Shown here piece after piece: positions 17,609 through 26,218 of a stretch of 64,000 bases of DNA. A program made the translations under genes and the position numbers. Under the pieces are notes generated by a model. The model was not told where the DNA came from, did not search any database, and saw only the letters and a program-made list of their open reading frames with translations. This DNA comes from Flagellimonas beolgyonensis (lineage in GTDB: Bacteria > Bacteroidota > Bacteroidia > Flavobacteriales > Flavobacteriaceae): NCBI RefSeq assembly GCF_003992615.1, contig NZ_RZMY01000003.1, positions 64,501 to 128,500 of the forward strand, written 5' to 3'. The stretch's first letter is position 1. Each line of letters begins with the position of its first letter.

Positions 17609-19123
17609 ATGAGACAATTCATCCAAAATATTGTCTTACTATTTCTATTGGTATATGCGATTTCTGTTTATGGAGGAATCCGCAATACTGGTGGTGTGAT
17701 TGGTGTTAACGGTGTTACATTTAAAGATTCCATTGATTGGGCCGATTACTATTTCAACATTCATCATTTTGAAAAAGCAATTCCCATTTACACCAAAAAT
17801 CTGGAGGTTGAAGATGAGGAGGAAAAAATCCATGTGCTTAAAAAGTTGGCCTTGAGCGAGGCCGCCATTGATCATCCCGAAGAATCCATTTCCCATATTT
17901 ATGATTACTTTAAAATGGAATTTCAACCCACGTTTTTGTTACACGAGGGTTTTGACAACATACGGCATTCCAATGAGTTTGAAAGATTATCGGGTAAACT
18001 GCTACCCAATATCACCATTTGGTCGGTATTTTACTTTTTTGTGGCGATCATCGGCTTCTATGTCATGTTCCTATTATTGCTGAATAAAAAAATAGATAAG
18101 GAAGCCCGCACCCTCATTGCCCTTTTTGTATTTATCCATTCCCTGTTTATATTAAATATATGTGTGAACAACACCAATTACGTTTTTGAGTTTCCCCACA
18201 CGTATTTAATGTCAACCTGGTCCTCCTTTTTATATGGTCCTTTGCTCTACCTGTATTTCCGAAGGGTATCGCGCTACAAAAATCTGAAAGTAAGGGACCT
18301 TTGGCATTTTATCCCCACAGTGATCCTTCTTTTTTATCTCATTCCAGAGGTCTATGCTTTCACAGGGACGGAAAAGTTAAATGCCATGTTGGATCGCCTA
18401 AAGGACGGAATAAACCCTGGCGACTCTACCAAATTAATATTGCTGGTATTATTAAAAGCCATTTCCTTGGCCGTTTATGCTTATTTTGTCCACAGAACCA
18501 TACGCAAGGGTAACGAAGAACTTTCACCAAAAACCAGACTATGGCAAAAAAACATCTACGGCATTCACGTGAGCTATGTGTTTGTCTATATCATGTATGG
18601 CAGTTTCATCATTGTAGGTAAAAACAGTGGTTTTTTATTTCATGCCCCTATTGTACTAATGAGCGTGATGGTCCTTTATATTGGTTATGCGGCCAATGTA
18701 CAACCGGACGTGTTCAGCGGGTTATACGCGTACACCAATAGACTGTTCCCTAAGTATGTAAAATCCGGTTTAACGGAAAGCCTATCCCAAGATTTGAAAA
18801 AATGCCTCCAAGATCTTTTTGACGATCAAAAACTATATCGAAGAAACGACCTCAACCTTGATATGGTGGCTGAAAAATTGGATACCACACGGCACAACGC
18901 TTCACAACTGATAAACGAACACTTTGAAATGAGCTTCCATGAATTTGTCAATTCTTATCGGATTAAAGAAGCAAAGGAACTCTTGGAAAAAGAATCCAAA
19001 TCCAATATCATAGATATTGCTTACGAAGTGGGCTACAACAACAAGGTATCGTTTAACAAGGCTTTTAAAAAAGACACCAATCTTACCCCAAGCCAATACC
19101 TTGTAAGTGTAAAAAATAAGTAA
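17609..19123 (+). CDS. Seven-helix membrane protein with C-terminal AraC-type HTH domain
   Basis: The ATG at 17609 gives a clean signal peptide (MRQFIQNIVLLFLLVYAIS); the upstream TTG at 17543 would spoil it. A periplasmic TPR-like segment follows (about 30-135). Seven hydrophobic helices span about 140-370 (from FYFFVAIIGFYVMFLLLL to FHAPIVLMSVMVLYIGYAA). The C-terminal 110 residues are an AraC-type double helix-turn-helix (LDMVAEKLDTTRHNASQLIN, IIDIAYEVGYNNKVSFNKAF). The architecture suggests a one-component membrane sensor that binds DNA from the inner membrane. It is the first regulator before the SusC/SusD genes and could control them; the signal is unknown. The next gene is a stand-alone relative of its HTH domain. 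Confidence 0.85.
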   Translation: MRQFIQNIVLLFLLVYAISVYGGIRNTGGVIGVNGVTFKDSIDWADYYFNIHHFEKAIPIYTKNLEVEDEEEKIHVLKKLALSEAAIDHPEESISHIYDYFKMEFQPTFLLHEGFDNIRHSNEFERLSGKLLPNITIWSVFYFFVAIIGFYVMFLLLLNKKIDKEARTLIALFVFIHSLFILNICVNNTNYVFEFPHTYLMSTWSSFLYGPLLYLYFRRVSRYKNLKVRDLWHFIPTVILLFYLIPEVYAFTGTEKLNAMLDRLKDGINPGDSTKLILLVLLKAISLAVYAYFVHRTIRKGNEELSPKTRLWQKNIYGIHVSYVFVYIMYGSFIIVGKNSGFLFHAPIVLMSVMVLYIGYAANVQPDVFSGLYAYTNRLFPKYVKSGLTESLSQDLKKCLQDLFDDQKLYRRNDLNLDMVAEKLDTTRHNASQLINEHFEMSFHEFVNSYRIKEAKELLEKESKSNIIDIAYEVGYNNKVSFNKAFKKDTNLTPSQYLVSVKNK

Positions 19124-19195
19124 ACTCTTATCGGGAACACCGACAATCGCCCTATTTATGGGTAACTAGTAGTCATCAATCAAAACATCAATCAA

Positions 19196-19666
19196 ATGAG
19201 AAGACTACTAAAACAATTCGTATCGAGGTACTTGGTCGAAGAGGACCCTGGTAGAGAACCGTGCCCTGTCCAGAGAAAATATGAAAAATCCGGACTTACT
19301 GAAATTCAGGCAATGGAAATCAAGGCCAACATTGAGCAAGCTTTTAAGATGGACAAAATCTACAGGAACAATACGCTGGGCTTGGATGATCTGGCAGAAC
19401 ACATTCAACAAAACAGGTACAAGGTTTCCCAAGTCATCAACACGTATTTTGCCAAGAATTTCTATACGTTTCTTAACGACTACCGAATTAAGGAGGCAAA
19501 ATACCTTTTGGCCTCCGATCCTGGATTAAGTGTTAAGGCGATTATGTTCGAAGTAGGCTTCAACAGTAAGAACAGTTTCTATACGGCCTTCAAAAAGAAT
19601 ACCGGCGTTAGCCCGAATGATTTTAGAAGTTCCGCAGCATATTCCTTTGGAATGCAAATGGCTTAA
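19196..19666 (+). CDS. Stand-alone AraC-type HTH protein, relative of the preceding regulator's C-terminus
   Basis: A 156-residue protein made almost entirely of an AraC-type HTH domain (LDDLAEHIQQNRYKVSQVIN, VKAIMFEVGFNSKNSFYTAF, then a SPNDF motif). It aligns end to end with the C-terminal domain of the upstream membrane regulator. Shared landmarks are KSGLTE, K-[IL]-Y-R, SQ-[LV]-IN, YRIKEAK and the final helix. There is no signal peptide or membrane segment, so it is cytosolic. It lies 72 bases downstream in the same orientation, probably on the same transcript, and a strong terminator follows. It may compete with, or form heterodimers with, the membrane regulator. Confidence 0.82.
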   Translation: MRRLLKQFVSRYLVEEDPGREPCPVQRKYEKSGLTEIQAMEIKANIEQAFKMDKIYRNNTLGLDDLAEHIQQNRYKVSQVINTYFAKNFYTFLNDYRIKEAKYLLASDPGLSVKAIMFEVGFNSKNSFYTAFKKNTGVSPNDFRSSAAYSFGMQMA

Positions 19667-19710
19667 TCACCCAAGCTGTTCCACAAATCCAATCCAATCA
19701 TCAACACCGA

Positions 19711-19744
19711 AAAAGGCCCCTCGCTATTGGCGAGGGGCCTTTTT
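19711..19744 (+). terminator. Strong terminator after the two regulator genes
   Basis: The 10-bp stem GGCCCCTCGC/GCGAGGGGCC is extended by A-T pairs, has a 5-base loop and is followed by T residues. It separates the regulators from the SusC operon. Confidence 0.88.
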
Positions 19745-19803
19745 GTATTTCTGCCATTCCAAGTCCAAATACCCCTTGGGTTGCCAATGTTAAAAAGAGT
19801 ACT

Positions 19804-19815
19804 TGCCCATGGGCA
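19804..19815. promoter_or_regulatory. 12-bp palindrome in the SusC upstream region
   Basis: TGCCCATGGGCA is a perfect 12-bp palindrome 235 bases before the susC-like start. It is GC-rich in an otherwise AT-rich gap and is a candidate operator. Apart from this, the terminator at 19711 and a weak promoter at 19944, the 19667-20050 gap shows nothing else I can name. Confidence 0.3.
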
Positions 19816-19943
19816 GCTTGTTTTTAAAGGTTCTCCCCGTTGCAGAAGTACCAATCCTAGTACCGCAATGAGTTGATTTGTTATGCAATTGTAAAGGTAG
19901 GGCGGTGAGAGGCCTTATTTCTAAAAAACAAAATCCATTAAGT

Positions 19944-19971
19944 TTTGTTCACTTCTATGAAGTATTATTTG
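19944..19971 (+). promoter_or_regulatory. Possible promoter of the SusC/SusD operon
   Basis: A TTTG at 19944-19947 and a TATTATTTG at 19963-19971 resemble the -33 and -7 elements of Bacteroidota promoters, although the -7 box has an irregular spacing (TA-N3-TTTG). The start codon is 79 bases further on. Confidence 0.35.
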
Positions 19972-20050
19972 AATTAGCTATCAATTTTCCTTCCCCGCCC
20001 GCCTTTCTCAATTGCCGTAACTCATTCAATTACTAACAAAACTTATTCGT

Positions 20051-23000
20051 ATGAAAGTTAAGAATCTTTTTGGAGCGCTTTTGGCACTTTGTCTTTCGAT
20101 GGCATTTGTGCAGGCCCAAGAAAAATCGGTTTCTGGAACGGTAACCGACCAAGAAGGCGTACCATTGCCCGGTGTAAACATAATTGTGAAGGGCACAACA
20201 AACGGTACCCAATCCGATTTTGATGGCCAATACTTGATCGAGGCAAGTGTAGGCGACGTTTTGGTGTTTTCCTATTTGGGCCAAAGAACGGTGGAGCGTT
20301 CCGTTGGTGCAGAGAACACAATCAATGTCCAAATGCAGGAAGATGCCTCGCAATTGGAGGAGGTGGTCGTGACTGCTCAGGGAATCGTTCGTGAAAAGCG
20401 ATCGCTGGGCTACGCCGTAACCACCGTAGAGGCCGATAAAGTGGAATCGCGGCCAGAGGCCGATATTGCCCGTGTTTTGAACGGTAAGGTCGCTGGGGTG
20501 AACATTACCAACAACAACGGTCTTTCCGGTTCCGGTACCAATATCATTATTCGTGGGTATTCATCGGCCACACAGTCCAACCAACCGTTGTTTATTGTAG
20601 ATGGAATCCCATTTGATTCTGGAACCAACACCCAGACCAACTTTTTGGATGGCAACACCGAGTCCAGCCGCTTTTTGGACCTTGACCCCAACAACATTGC
20701 CAGTGTAAGTGTCTTGAAAGGTTTGAGTGCCACAGTATTGTATGGTAACCGGGGTAGAAATGGGGTAATCTTGATCACCACCAAAGGTTCTGCTTCGGGT
20801 GACACACCATCAAAAACAGAAGTCACCGTTTCCCAATCGGTATTTATTTCGAATGCTGTATTGCCTAAATACCAAGACAACTATGGTGGTGGTTTCCATC
20901 AAGGATTTGGGTATTTTTTCAGTAACTGGGGGCCACGCTTTGATCGTACGGATGATGATGGTATTGCCCAGGCCGGCCAATTTATTCGAACAGGATCTAA
21001 TGGTGAGGCCATATTACAACACCCTTTCAACTTTATTGCCGATCCAACCCTTATTGCGGGCTATGAAGACCTTCTGGACGATGAATACCCATACAAGCCA
21101 TACAATGGAGTTGAAGAATTTTTCAGAACGGGCTATGTGTACAATACCTCTGTGAATATTAGAGGGGGTTCCGAAAAAATAAGTTTCAATGCCAATTATG
21201 GCCGAACTGAAGATATTGGGGTAACCCCAGGAAACCGGTTGATTCGTAACAACTTTAGCCTGGGCGGCAACGCACGGTTATCAAATAAATTTACGGCTTC
21301 GGGTATCTTTAATTTTGCAAGGACCGGATACAGCTCTCCACCAAATGCCGTTAGTACCGGTAGTGGTGCGGCATTTAATGGCTCTGCTATTTTCGGTGAT
21401 GTGCTGTACACGCCCCGAAGTGTAGATCTTACCAATATCCCTTTCCAAGCGGCCGATGGTCGAAGCGTATATTACCGCTCCGGGAACGATATCCAAAATC
21501 CTTATTGGACGGTAGCCAATTCCAAGACCTCGCAAGAAACCGATCGCTTTACCGGCAACATGTCCTTAAGTTATGCCATCAACGATTGGATGAACCTCAC
21601 CTACCGAATGGGTCTTGACACCTATACGGAATTAAACTCCTACGGTCAGAACAAAGGCGGTGTGGATGGCCCTACTTTGGGTATTTTAAGAACAACTTCG
21701 GTCCGAAACTCCATTTGGAACCATGACTTTATCCTAAGTGCCGAAAAAGCTATCAACGAAGACTTGAAACTGAATGCAACCCTAGGAGCAAACAGTCGAA
21801 GGGACACGTATGCACAAGATGGTATAGAAAGTCAGGGGCAATTGGTCTTTGGGGTTTTGGAACACTATAATTTTACGACCCCATCATCGTCCAACTCCTT
21901 TTCTGGATCAAACCTTAACCAAAATTTCGAGGAAAATTTAGTAGGTGTATACCTGGACGCAACACTTTCCTATAAAGACATGCTTTACTTGAACGTTGTC
22001 GGCAGGAACGACTGGTCGTCCACTTTGGAGCAGGAAAACAACTCCCTGTTTTATCCAGGAGCGAGCTTGTCCTTTATTCCAACAACCGCTTTCCCATCCA
22101 TTCAAGGCAATGCATTGAACTATGCCAAACTACGATTGGGTTATGGTTCATCAGCGGGATTCCCTACTCCGTTCAATACACGTGATGTATTAACACTTGG
22201 ATCAAGGGCTTTCGTGGACAACAATGGAAATGTGGTTTCAGGGAACACCGTTTCCGATGCTTTGGGTAACCGAGCGCTATCTCCTGAAAAGGTACAAGAA
22301 TTGGAAGTGGGTCTGGATACTAGATTGTTCAACCGTTTGAACTTTAACGTCAGTATCTTCAAAAAATCCACCAGCGATTTGATCACCAACAGAACTTTGG
22401 ATAGTTCTACCGGGTTCCTTTCCACCTTTGTGAACATCGGGGAAGTGGAAACCAAAGGTATTGAGGTGGATTATGACCTCAATATCTTTAGAAAAAGTGA
22501 TACCGGTTTCGGATTTAACATTGCTGGAAACTTTACCGCCAATGAAACCATCGTAACCGATTTGGCCGAGGGCACCAATAACATCTTATTGACCTTTGCC
22601 GTTGCCGGCGAAGCTGCAAACTATGCCGTGGAAGGAAGACCATTCGGGGTATTCTTAGGTTCTACCATACAAAGGGATGCCAATGGCAACAAGGTGGTCG
22701 GCAACAACGGACGCTATCAGGTAAACAATACAATCAGCGAAATTGGCGATCCCAACCCAGATTGGACCACTGCTTTGATTCCAACATTTACCTATAAAGG
22801 ATTCACATTATCGGCCAACCTACAATACCGTCATGGTGGCGATGTGTACTCTGTGACTACAGCAGGTTTGATCGGCCGAGGCGTTGTGGATGCAGACGAT
22901 CCTATCGACCGTGAATCCAACTATATTTTGCCAGGAGTCTTCGCCGACGGAACCCCTAATGATGTGGCCATCACATCAACAGAGTTTGGTTTCAATACGT

Positions 23001-23293
23001 ATTTCGCCGGCGGCATCAATGAGGTAAACATCTACGACGGAACCACCATTAGGTTGCAAGAAGCTTCATTGGGGTATTCCGTACCCAAAAAGATGTTGGA
23101 CAAAACCCCATTTGGAAGCCTTTCATTGACTTTGTCAGGTTCCAACCTATGGTACAAGGCAGTGAACTTTCCAGATGATATCCGGTACGACACCAACTCA
23201 TCCAGTACAGGTGTAGGCAATGGTCAGGGAATCGATTTCTTCACTGGACCATCCACAAGAAGATACGGTCTTACCGTGAAGGCAACATTTTAA
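20051..23293 (+). CDS. SusC/RagA family TonB-linked outer-membrane transporter
   Basis: A 1080-residue SusC-type receptor. It has a signal peptide (ending ...MAFVQAQ) and a carboxypeptidase-regulatory-like domain (about 25-100, SGTVTDQEGVPLPGVNIIVK). A TonB-box-like EEVVVTAQG is followed by a plug domain (about 115-240) with the SusC signature LYGNRGRNGVILITTKG, and then a 22-strand-type barrel to the C-terminal Phe. It imports oligosaccharides or other large substrates across the outer membrane with its SusD partner, powered by TonB. The SusD gene starts 30 bases downstream. A GH16 gene 4 kb away in the same direction hints at a beta-glucan substrate, but the barrel itself does not reveal specificity. 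Confidence 0.95.
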   Translation: MKVKNLFGALLALCLSMAFVQAQEKSVSGTVTDQEGVPLPGVNIIVKGTTNGTQSDFDGQYLIEASVGDVLVFSYLGQRTVERSVGAENTINVQMQEDASQLEEVVVTAQGIVREKRSLGYAVTTVEADKVESRPEADIARVLNGKVAGVNITNNNGLSGSGTNIIIRGYSSATQSNQPLFIVDGIPFDSGTNTQTNFLDGNTESSRFLDLDPNNIASVSVLKGLSATVLYGNRGRNGVILITTKGSASGDTPSKTEVTVSQSVFISNAVLPKYQDNYGGGFHQGFGYFFSNWGPRFDRTDDDGIAQAGQFIRTGSNGEAILQHPFNFIADPTLIAGYEDLLDDEYPYKPYNGVEEFFRTGYVYNTSVNIRGGSEKISFNANYGRTEDIGVTPGNRLIRNNFSLGGNARLSNKFTASGIFNFARTGYSSPPNAVSTGSGAAFNGSAIFGDVLYTPRSVDLTNIPFQAADGRSVYYRSGNDIQNPYWTVANSKTSQETDRFTGNMSLSYAINDWMNLTYRMGLDTYTELNSYGQNKGGVDGPTLGILRTTSVRNSIWNHDFILSAEKAINEDLKLNATLGANSRRDTYAQDGIESQGQLVFGVLEHYNFTTPSSSNSFSGSNLNQNFEENLVGVYLDATLSYKDMLYLNVVGRNDWSSTLEQENNSLFYPGASLSFIPTTAFPSIQGNALNYAKLRLGYGSSAGFPTPFNTRDVLTLGSRAFVDNNGNVVSGNTVSDALGNRALSPEKVQELEVGLDTRLFNRLNFNVSIFKKSTSDLITNRTLDSSTGFLSTFVNIGEVETKGIEVDYDLNIFRKSDTGFGFNIAGNFTANETIVTDLAEGTNNILLTFAVAGEAANYAVEGRPFGVFLGSTIQRDANGNKVVGNNGRYQVNNTISEIGDPNPDWTTALIPTFTYKGFTLSANLQYRHGGDVYSVTTAGLIGRGVVDADDPIDRESNYILPGVFADGTPNDVAITSTEFGFNTYFAGGINEVNIYDGTTIRLQEASLGYSVPKKMLDKTPFGSLSLTLSGSNLWYKAVNFPDDIRYDTNSSSTGVGNGQGIDFFTGPSTRRYGLTVKATF

Positions 23294-23323
23294 TAGCAGC
23301 TAACAAGATTTAAAATAAATATC

Positions 23324-25039
23324 ATGAAAAAAATAGCAAAGATAACTTGTCTCACCTTCGCTGCGATAGCCGCTTTATTGGGCTGTGAGACCACTACCTT
23401 GGATGTGGTGGAAAGTCCGAATGCGCTGAATCCATCGCAAGCGAGTGTGGATTTCTTTTTGAACCAGATTCAATTGATGACCGCCCAGATCCATTCCGGT
23501 GAAGAAGGGCGTGCCGAAAATGGATTGAGCCAGTTTGGTATGGAACCTGTTCGTATGCAGCACGGGTTTGGCCCCACGTATCGGGAAAGTTACGATCCCA
23601 GCGATTTTGACCGTGTTTGGGATAACGTTTATGCGCGGGCATTGATCGACATTCGAACCATGAATCCCTTGGCCGAGGAAGCTGGGCAATACACCCATAT
23701 AGCCATCGGTCAAATTTTGGAAGCCTATATTATGATGGCCATGGTCGACTTTTTTGGGGATGTGCCCTATTCTGAAGCTGCCAAAGGCGGTGAGGGCATT
23801 TTGAATCCATCATTGGATTCCGGCGCCTCCATTTATGCCGCTGCCGATCAGTTGCTGGTGGATGCCATAGCCAATCTTAACAAGGATGAAACTGTACTAC
23901 CATTAAACGACCTTTTTTATGGAGGTGATGAAAGCCAATGGATCAAAGTGGCGAATACCATGCGCCTCAAATTATATCTGCAGACCAGGATTGCCAATGC
24001 AGACGGGTTTGGAGCTTCTGTTTCCACTGCACGCATCAACGAGCTGATCAGTGGCAACCAATTGATCCTCGATCCTGAAGATGATTTCTTTTTCCAATGG
24101 GGCACCAACAATGCATCACCGGATAGCAGACATCCCTATTTCGATGCCAACTATGATGGTGCTGGCCCAAGTTCAGATTTTTATACCTGTAACTATTACA
24201 TGAACCTTATGGCCAATCAATACAATGAGCCAGACCCCAGAATACGTTATTATTTCTACAGGCAACAAGAGGATTTTTCCGGTGCCGATGTGGTTACAAA
24301 GGAATGTGTTACCGAAGTGGCATTACCCTCTTGGTGGGATCCCAGTGAGCCTTATTGTTTGGTTCCGGCCATCAATGGCTTAAGTGGATATTGGGGCAGA
24401 AACCACTTGGATGATGATGGAATTCCACCAGATGATGCTTTCAGGACCTTGCACGGCACCTATCCTGTAGGCGGTCCGTTTGATGACAATTCGTTCCGAA
24501 ATGTATCAGGATCAGGAGCAGTAAATGAAGGACTTGTTGGAGCAGGTATTTCTCCCATTCTCATGTCTTCCTATACCTATTTCATGTTGGCTGAGGCATC
24601 TTTGACCTTGAATACAACCGGAAGTGCCCGCAACTATTTGGAAACAGGTATCCGACAATCCATCAATACCGTGGTAAACTTTGGAGCTTCGTTGGCCGAC
24701 GGGTCAGGATTTGTGCCAACATCCACCGCCATTGAAAACCATATTGCCGAAATCCTCACCAATTTTGATGCAGGTAGCGATACGGACAAGATGAGGATTA
24801 TTGCCGAGCAATATTTCATAGCGCTTTGGTGCAATGGTATAGAAGCCTATAACACCTACAGAAGGACCGGACAACCGGATAATCTGACCCCTGCGTTTAC
24901 CATCTCGGATCCCGGCACCTTTTTACGATCCATGTGGTATCCGCAAACCGCGGCCGACAGCAACACCAACATCACACAAAAAAGTGCTCCGGACACGCCC
25001 GTTTTTTGGGATACCAATCCTAAAGGATTTGTAGACTGA
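23324..25039 (+). CDS. SusD/RagB-like outer-membrane substrate-binding lipoprotein
   Basis: A 571-residue lipoprotein with lipobox LLGC (Cys21) and a helical SusD fold. The N-terminal motif (NALNPSQASVDFFLNQIQ) and the ILEAYIMMAMVDFFGDVPYSEA region match the SusD-like_2 branch. The C-terminal half ends in the usual WYPQTA... segment. SusD proteins form the lid on the SusC barrel and bind substrate at the cell surface. It follows SusC by 30 bases and precedes a third lipoprotein gene, as in many two-to-three-gene SusCD operons. Confidence 0.93.
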   Translation: MKKIAKITCLTFAAIAALLGCETTTLDVVESPNALNPSQASVDFFLNQIQLMTAQIHSGEEGRAENGLSQFGMEPVRMQHGFGPTYRESYDPSDFDRVWDNVYARALIDIRTMNPLAEEAGQYTHIAIGQILEAYIMMAMVDFFGDVPYSEAAKGGEGILNPSLDSGASIYAAADQLLVDAIANLNKDETVLPLNDLFYGGDESQWIKVANTMRLKLYLQTRIANADGFGASVSTARINELISGNQLILDPEDDFFFQWGTNNASPDSRHPYFDANYDGAGPSSDFYTCNYYMNLMANQYNEPDPRIRYYFYRQQEDFSGADVVTKECVTEVALPSWWDPSEPYCLVPAINGLSGYWGRNHLDDDGIPPDDAFRTLHGTYPVGGPFDDNSFRNVSGSGAVNEGLVGAGISPILMSSYTYFMLAEASLTLNTTGSARNYLETGIRQSINTVVNFGASLADGSGFVPTSTAIENHIAEILTNFDAGSDTDKMRIIAEQYFIALWCNGIEAYNTYRRTGQPDNLTPAFTISDPGTFLRSMWYPQTAADSNTNITQKSAPDTPVFWDTNPKGFVD

Positions 25040-25061
25040 TTCAATCTAAAAAATGATACAA

Positions 25062-25862
25062 ATGAAAAATACATTCAACTATATTTTAGGTCTTCTGGTG
25101 GTTGCCGTTGCAACAGTAGCCTGCGAGGACAAGGACAAGAACCCACTTAACGTTTTTGATCTGGAAAATTCCAAAGCCCCTTACGTTCGTATTTTGGTCG
25201 ATGAGACTATTGTGGCCAAGGGAGATTTGGGCACGGCAACTTTTACGGCCACGGTAGATGACCCAAGTGACAATGTCGCTTCGTGGGAGCTTAGCGTGAG
25301 TATCGAATCAGGTGGGGTTGCCACGGATACGGTTGCCTTGGCAACGGTAAACAGTTTCCCAAGTGATATATCCATTCCGTATACTGATATCGCCAGTGCT
25401 TTGGGCATTACCGTAGATGACATTTCGGGAGGAGACTTTATTCGGTTCCTAGGTAAATCAACAGGAACCGATGGAACCGTTACCACATTTGAAAACTATA
25501 GTGCAACCGTAACCGGTCAGCCAGAGCAGCTACAAGCTTTCAATTTTATTGTTTTGGTGAAATGTTCGGCCATCTCGGATGCCACCATTGCCGGAACTTG
25601 GATCATTGACATGCAAGATCTGTATGGAGATGGTTGGGATGGCGCATTCGTCACCTTCGAGATCGATGGAGTTGCCACAAACTACACCTTTACTGCGGGC
25701 GATGCGGCAACGTTCAATGTGGATGTACCAGCAGGCACAAGCAGTTTGGTGATTTCCTATACCAGTGGAGCGTTCGAGGAGGAACACGTATACACTATTC
25801 AAACACCGGATGGTGATGTTCGTGGACCTTTTGGACCCAACCCTTCTCCTTGTATTAACTAA
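25062..25862 (+). CDS. Surface lipoprotein, third gene of the SusCD operon
   Basis: From the ATG at 25062 (an ATG three codons earlier is the alternative), a 266-residue lipoprotein with lipobox TVAC (Cys21). The first domain is beta-sandwich-like (about 35-165). The second begins GTWIIDMQDLYGDGWDGA, a YGDGWDG-type domain frequent in Bacteroidota surface proteins. Position and architecture suggest a surface glycan-binding accessory, comparable to SusE/SusF in role although I cannot show homology. No type IX sorting domain is visible. A terminator lies 22 bases after the stop. Confidence 0.8.
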   Translation: MKNTFNYILGLLVVAVATVACEDKDKNPLNVFDLENSKAPYVRILVDETIVAKGDLGTATFTATVDDPSDNVASWELSVSIESGGVATDTVALATVNSFPSDISIPYTDIASALGITVDDISGGDFIRFLGKSTGTDGTVTTFENYSATVTGQPEQLQAFNFIVLVKCSAISDATIAGTWIIDMQDLYGDGWDGAFVTFEIDGVATNYTFTAGDAATFNVDVPAGTSSLVISYTSGAFEEEHVYTIQTPDGDVRGPFGPNPSPCIN

Positions 25863-25883
25863 CTCCAACATGCTGTTTTTAAC

Positions 25884-25913
25884 AAAGCCCGGTTATAAAA
25901 TCGGGCTTTTTTT
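25884..25913 (+). terminator. Terminator of the SusC-SusD-lipoprotein operon
   Basis: The stem AAAGCCCG/CGGGCTTT is followed by T7, just after the third gene. Confidence 0.85.
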
Positions 25914-25935
25914 GTAAAAAAAAGTACTACTCGAT

Positions 25936-25966
25936 AAGGACAAGTCCTTTTGGATAAGGGTTATCC
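25936..25966. repeat. Two adjacent short inverted repeats in the gap before the MFS gene
   Basis: AAGGAC-AA-GTCCTT (25936-25949) and GGATAA-GGG-TTATCC (25952-25966) lie side by side, the second followed by a T run. They could be paired operator half-sites or a second weak terminator. They form part of the 356-base gene-free stretch 25863-26218. Confidence 0.4.
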
Positions 25967-26016
25967 CTTTTTGCTGTCCAACCCCCTAATTTTATTCAGA
26001 GTACGGAGTAATCTTC

Positions 26017-26109
26017 AAAACAGCCCTGGCAAGAATAACTTTAAAACGTATTTATTTCATTTTTGAGTGTATTTGAATTAGTCACCATTACCTTCAGGGC
26101 TGTTTTTTT
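26017..26109 (+). other. Long-range stem with T tail; possible small RNA or structured leader
   Basis: AAAACAGCCCTG (26017-26028) pairs perfectly over 12 bases with CAGGGCTGTTTT (26095-26106). The second arm is followed by more T residues, up to 26109. The 66-base apical region holds no open reading frame. A terminator-like stem with such a long loop, isolated between a terminator and the MFS gene, may be a small RNA ending in its own terminator, or a leader structure of the MFS gene 110 bases downstream. Confidence 0.35.
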
Positions 26110-26218
26110 CTTTCACCATCACAATCCAACACATAATTCAGAAAATTTCATTGCATTTTTATCTTCCGAATACTTGTACCTTTGACACTCTTAAAACCAA
26201 GGCTACAACTACTCCAAA

